Shown here piece after piece: positions 63,972 through 64,000 of a DNA stretch of 64,000 nucleotides. Made by a program: the position numbers and the translations under genes. The stretch's first letter is position 1, and each line of letters starts with the position of its first letter. The DNA is from Agarophyton chilense. Its lineage: Eukaryota; Rhodophyta; Florideophyceae; Gracilariales; Gracilariaceae. The stretch covers positions 434,001 through 498,000 of the forward strand of contig JARGXX010000096.1 of the NCBI GenBank assembly GCA_030374765.1. Reading direction: 5' to 3'. The notes beneath the pieces are model-generated. The model did no database searches. It worked only from the letters and a program-made list of their open reading frames with translations, and had not been told where the DNA came from.

Positions 63972-64000
63972 AGCTATGTTTGTTTGTTTCTAGTCGTCGA

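Overview
This is a eukaryotic nuclear window. It carries SMC3, an m-AAA protease, Mia40, two Rab11 GTPases, ribosomal protein eS28 and a histone H3 variant. Spliceosomal introns are few and short (about 66-126 bases, GT..AG) and genes lie close together, often head to head. The organelle-targeted lipoyl (octanoyl) transferase, the possible organelle-targeted HAD nucleotidase, and a PIF/Harbinger transposon with the plant/algal MYB-NAM accessory gene all fit a unicellular alga. A red alga or a similar lineage is my best guess, but the sequence alone does not prove it.

Layout. 1-2.8 kb: a decayed hypothetical gene. 2.8-14.1 kb: a PIF/Harbinger DNA transposon with TIRs and a TAA target duplication, split inside its transposase gene by an old Ty3/gypsy chromovirus (5279-13536, target duplication CAAGC). 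14.4-22 kb: host genes (HAD 5'-nucleotidase, WRAP73-like WD protein, divergent histone H3, eS28). 23.5-37.4 kb: a second repeat block. It holds a chromodomain scrap, a GC-rich, young-looking Ty3/gypsy-type element (23950-34051) with a long antisense gene and no recognisable integrase, and a Ty1/copia remnant that carries a solo LTR (34890-35498, target duplication GAGAT). 37.4-39.8 kb: nothing recognised. 39.9-64 kb: host genes (TKL-like kinase with EF-hands, secreted Cys-rich protein, Mia40, ABCD4-like ABC half transporter, SMC3, Ser-rich coiled-coil protein, m-AAA protease, CSA/ERCC8-like WD protein with a decayed tandem copy, two head-to-head Rab11 genes, LipB-type octanoyltransferase).

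The most unusual part is the 10.1-kb GC-rich element. Its pol frame runs from reverse transcriptase and RNase H through a long disordered linker straight to a chromodomain. A separate 591-codon gene of unknown function is encoded on the opposite strand next to the 3' LTR and has its own AATAAA 60 bases after its stop. The whole element is packed with short perfect hairpins. The host genes are ordinary housekeeping functions (cohesin, ribosome, vesicle traffic, mitochondrial import and quality control, repair) and do not form an operon or cluster. I saw no CRISPR array, rRNA or convincing tRNA gene.
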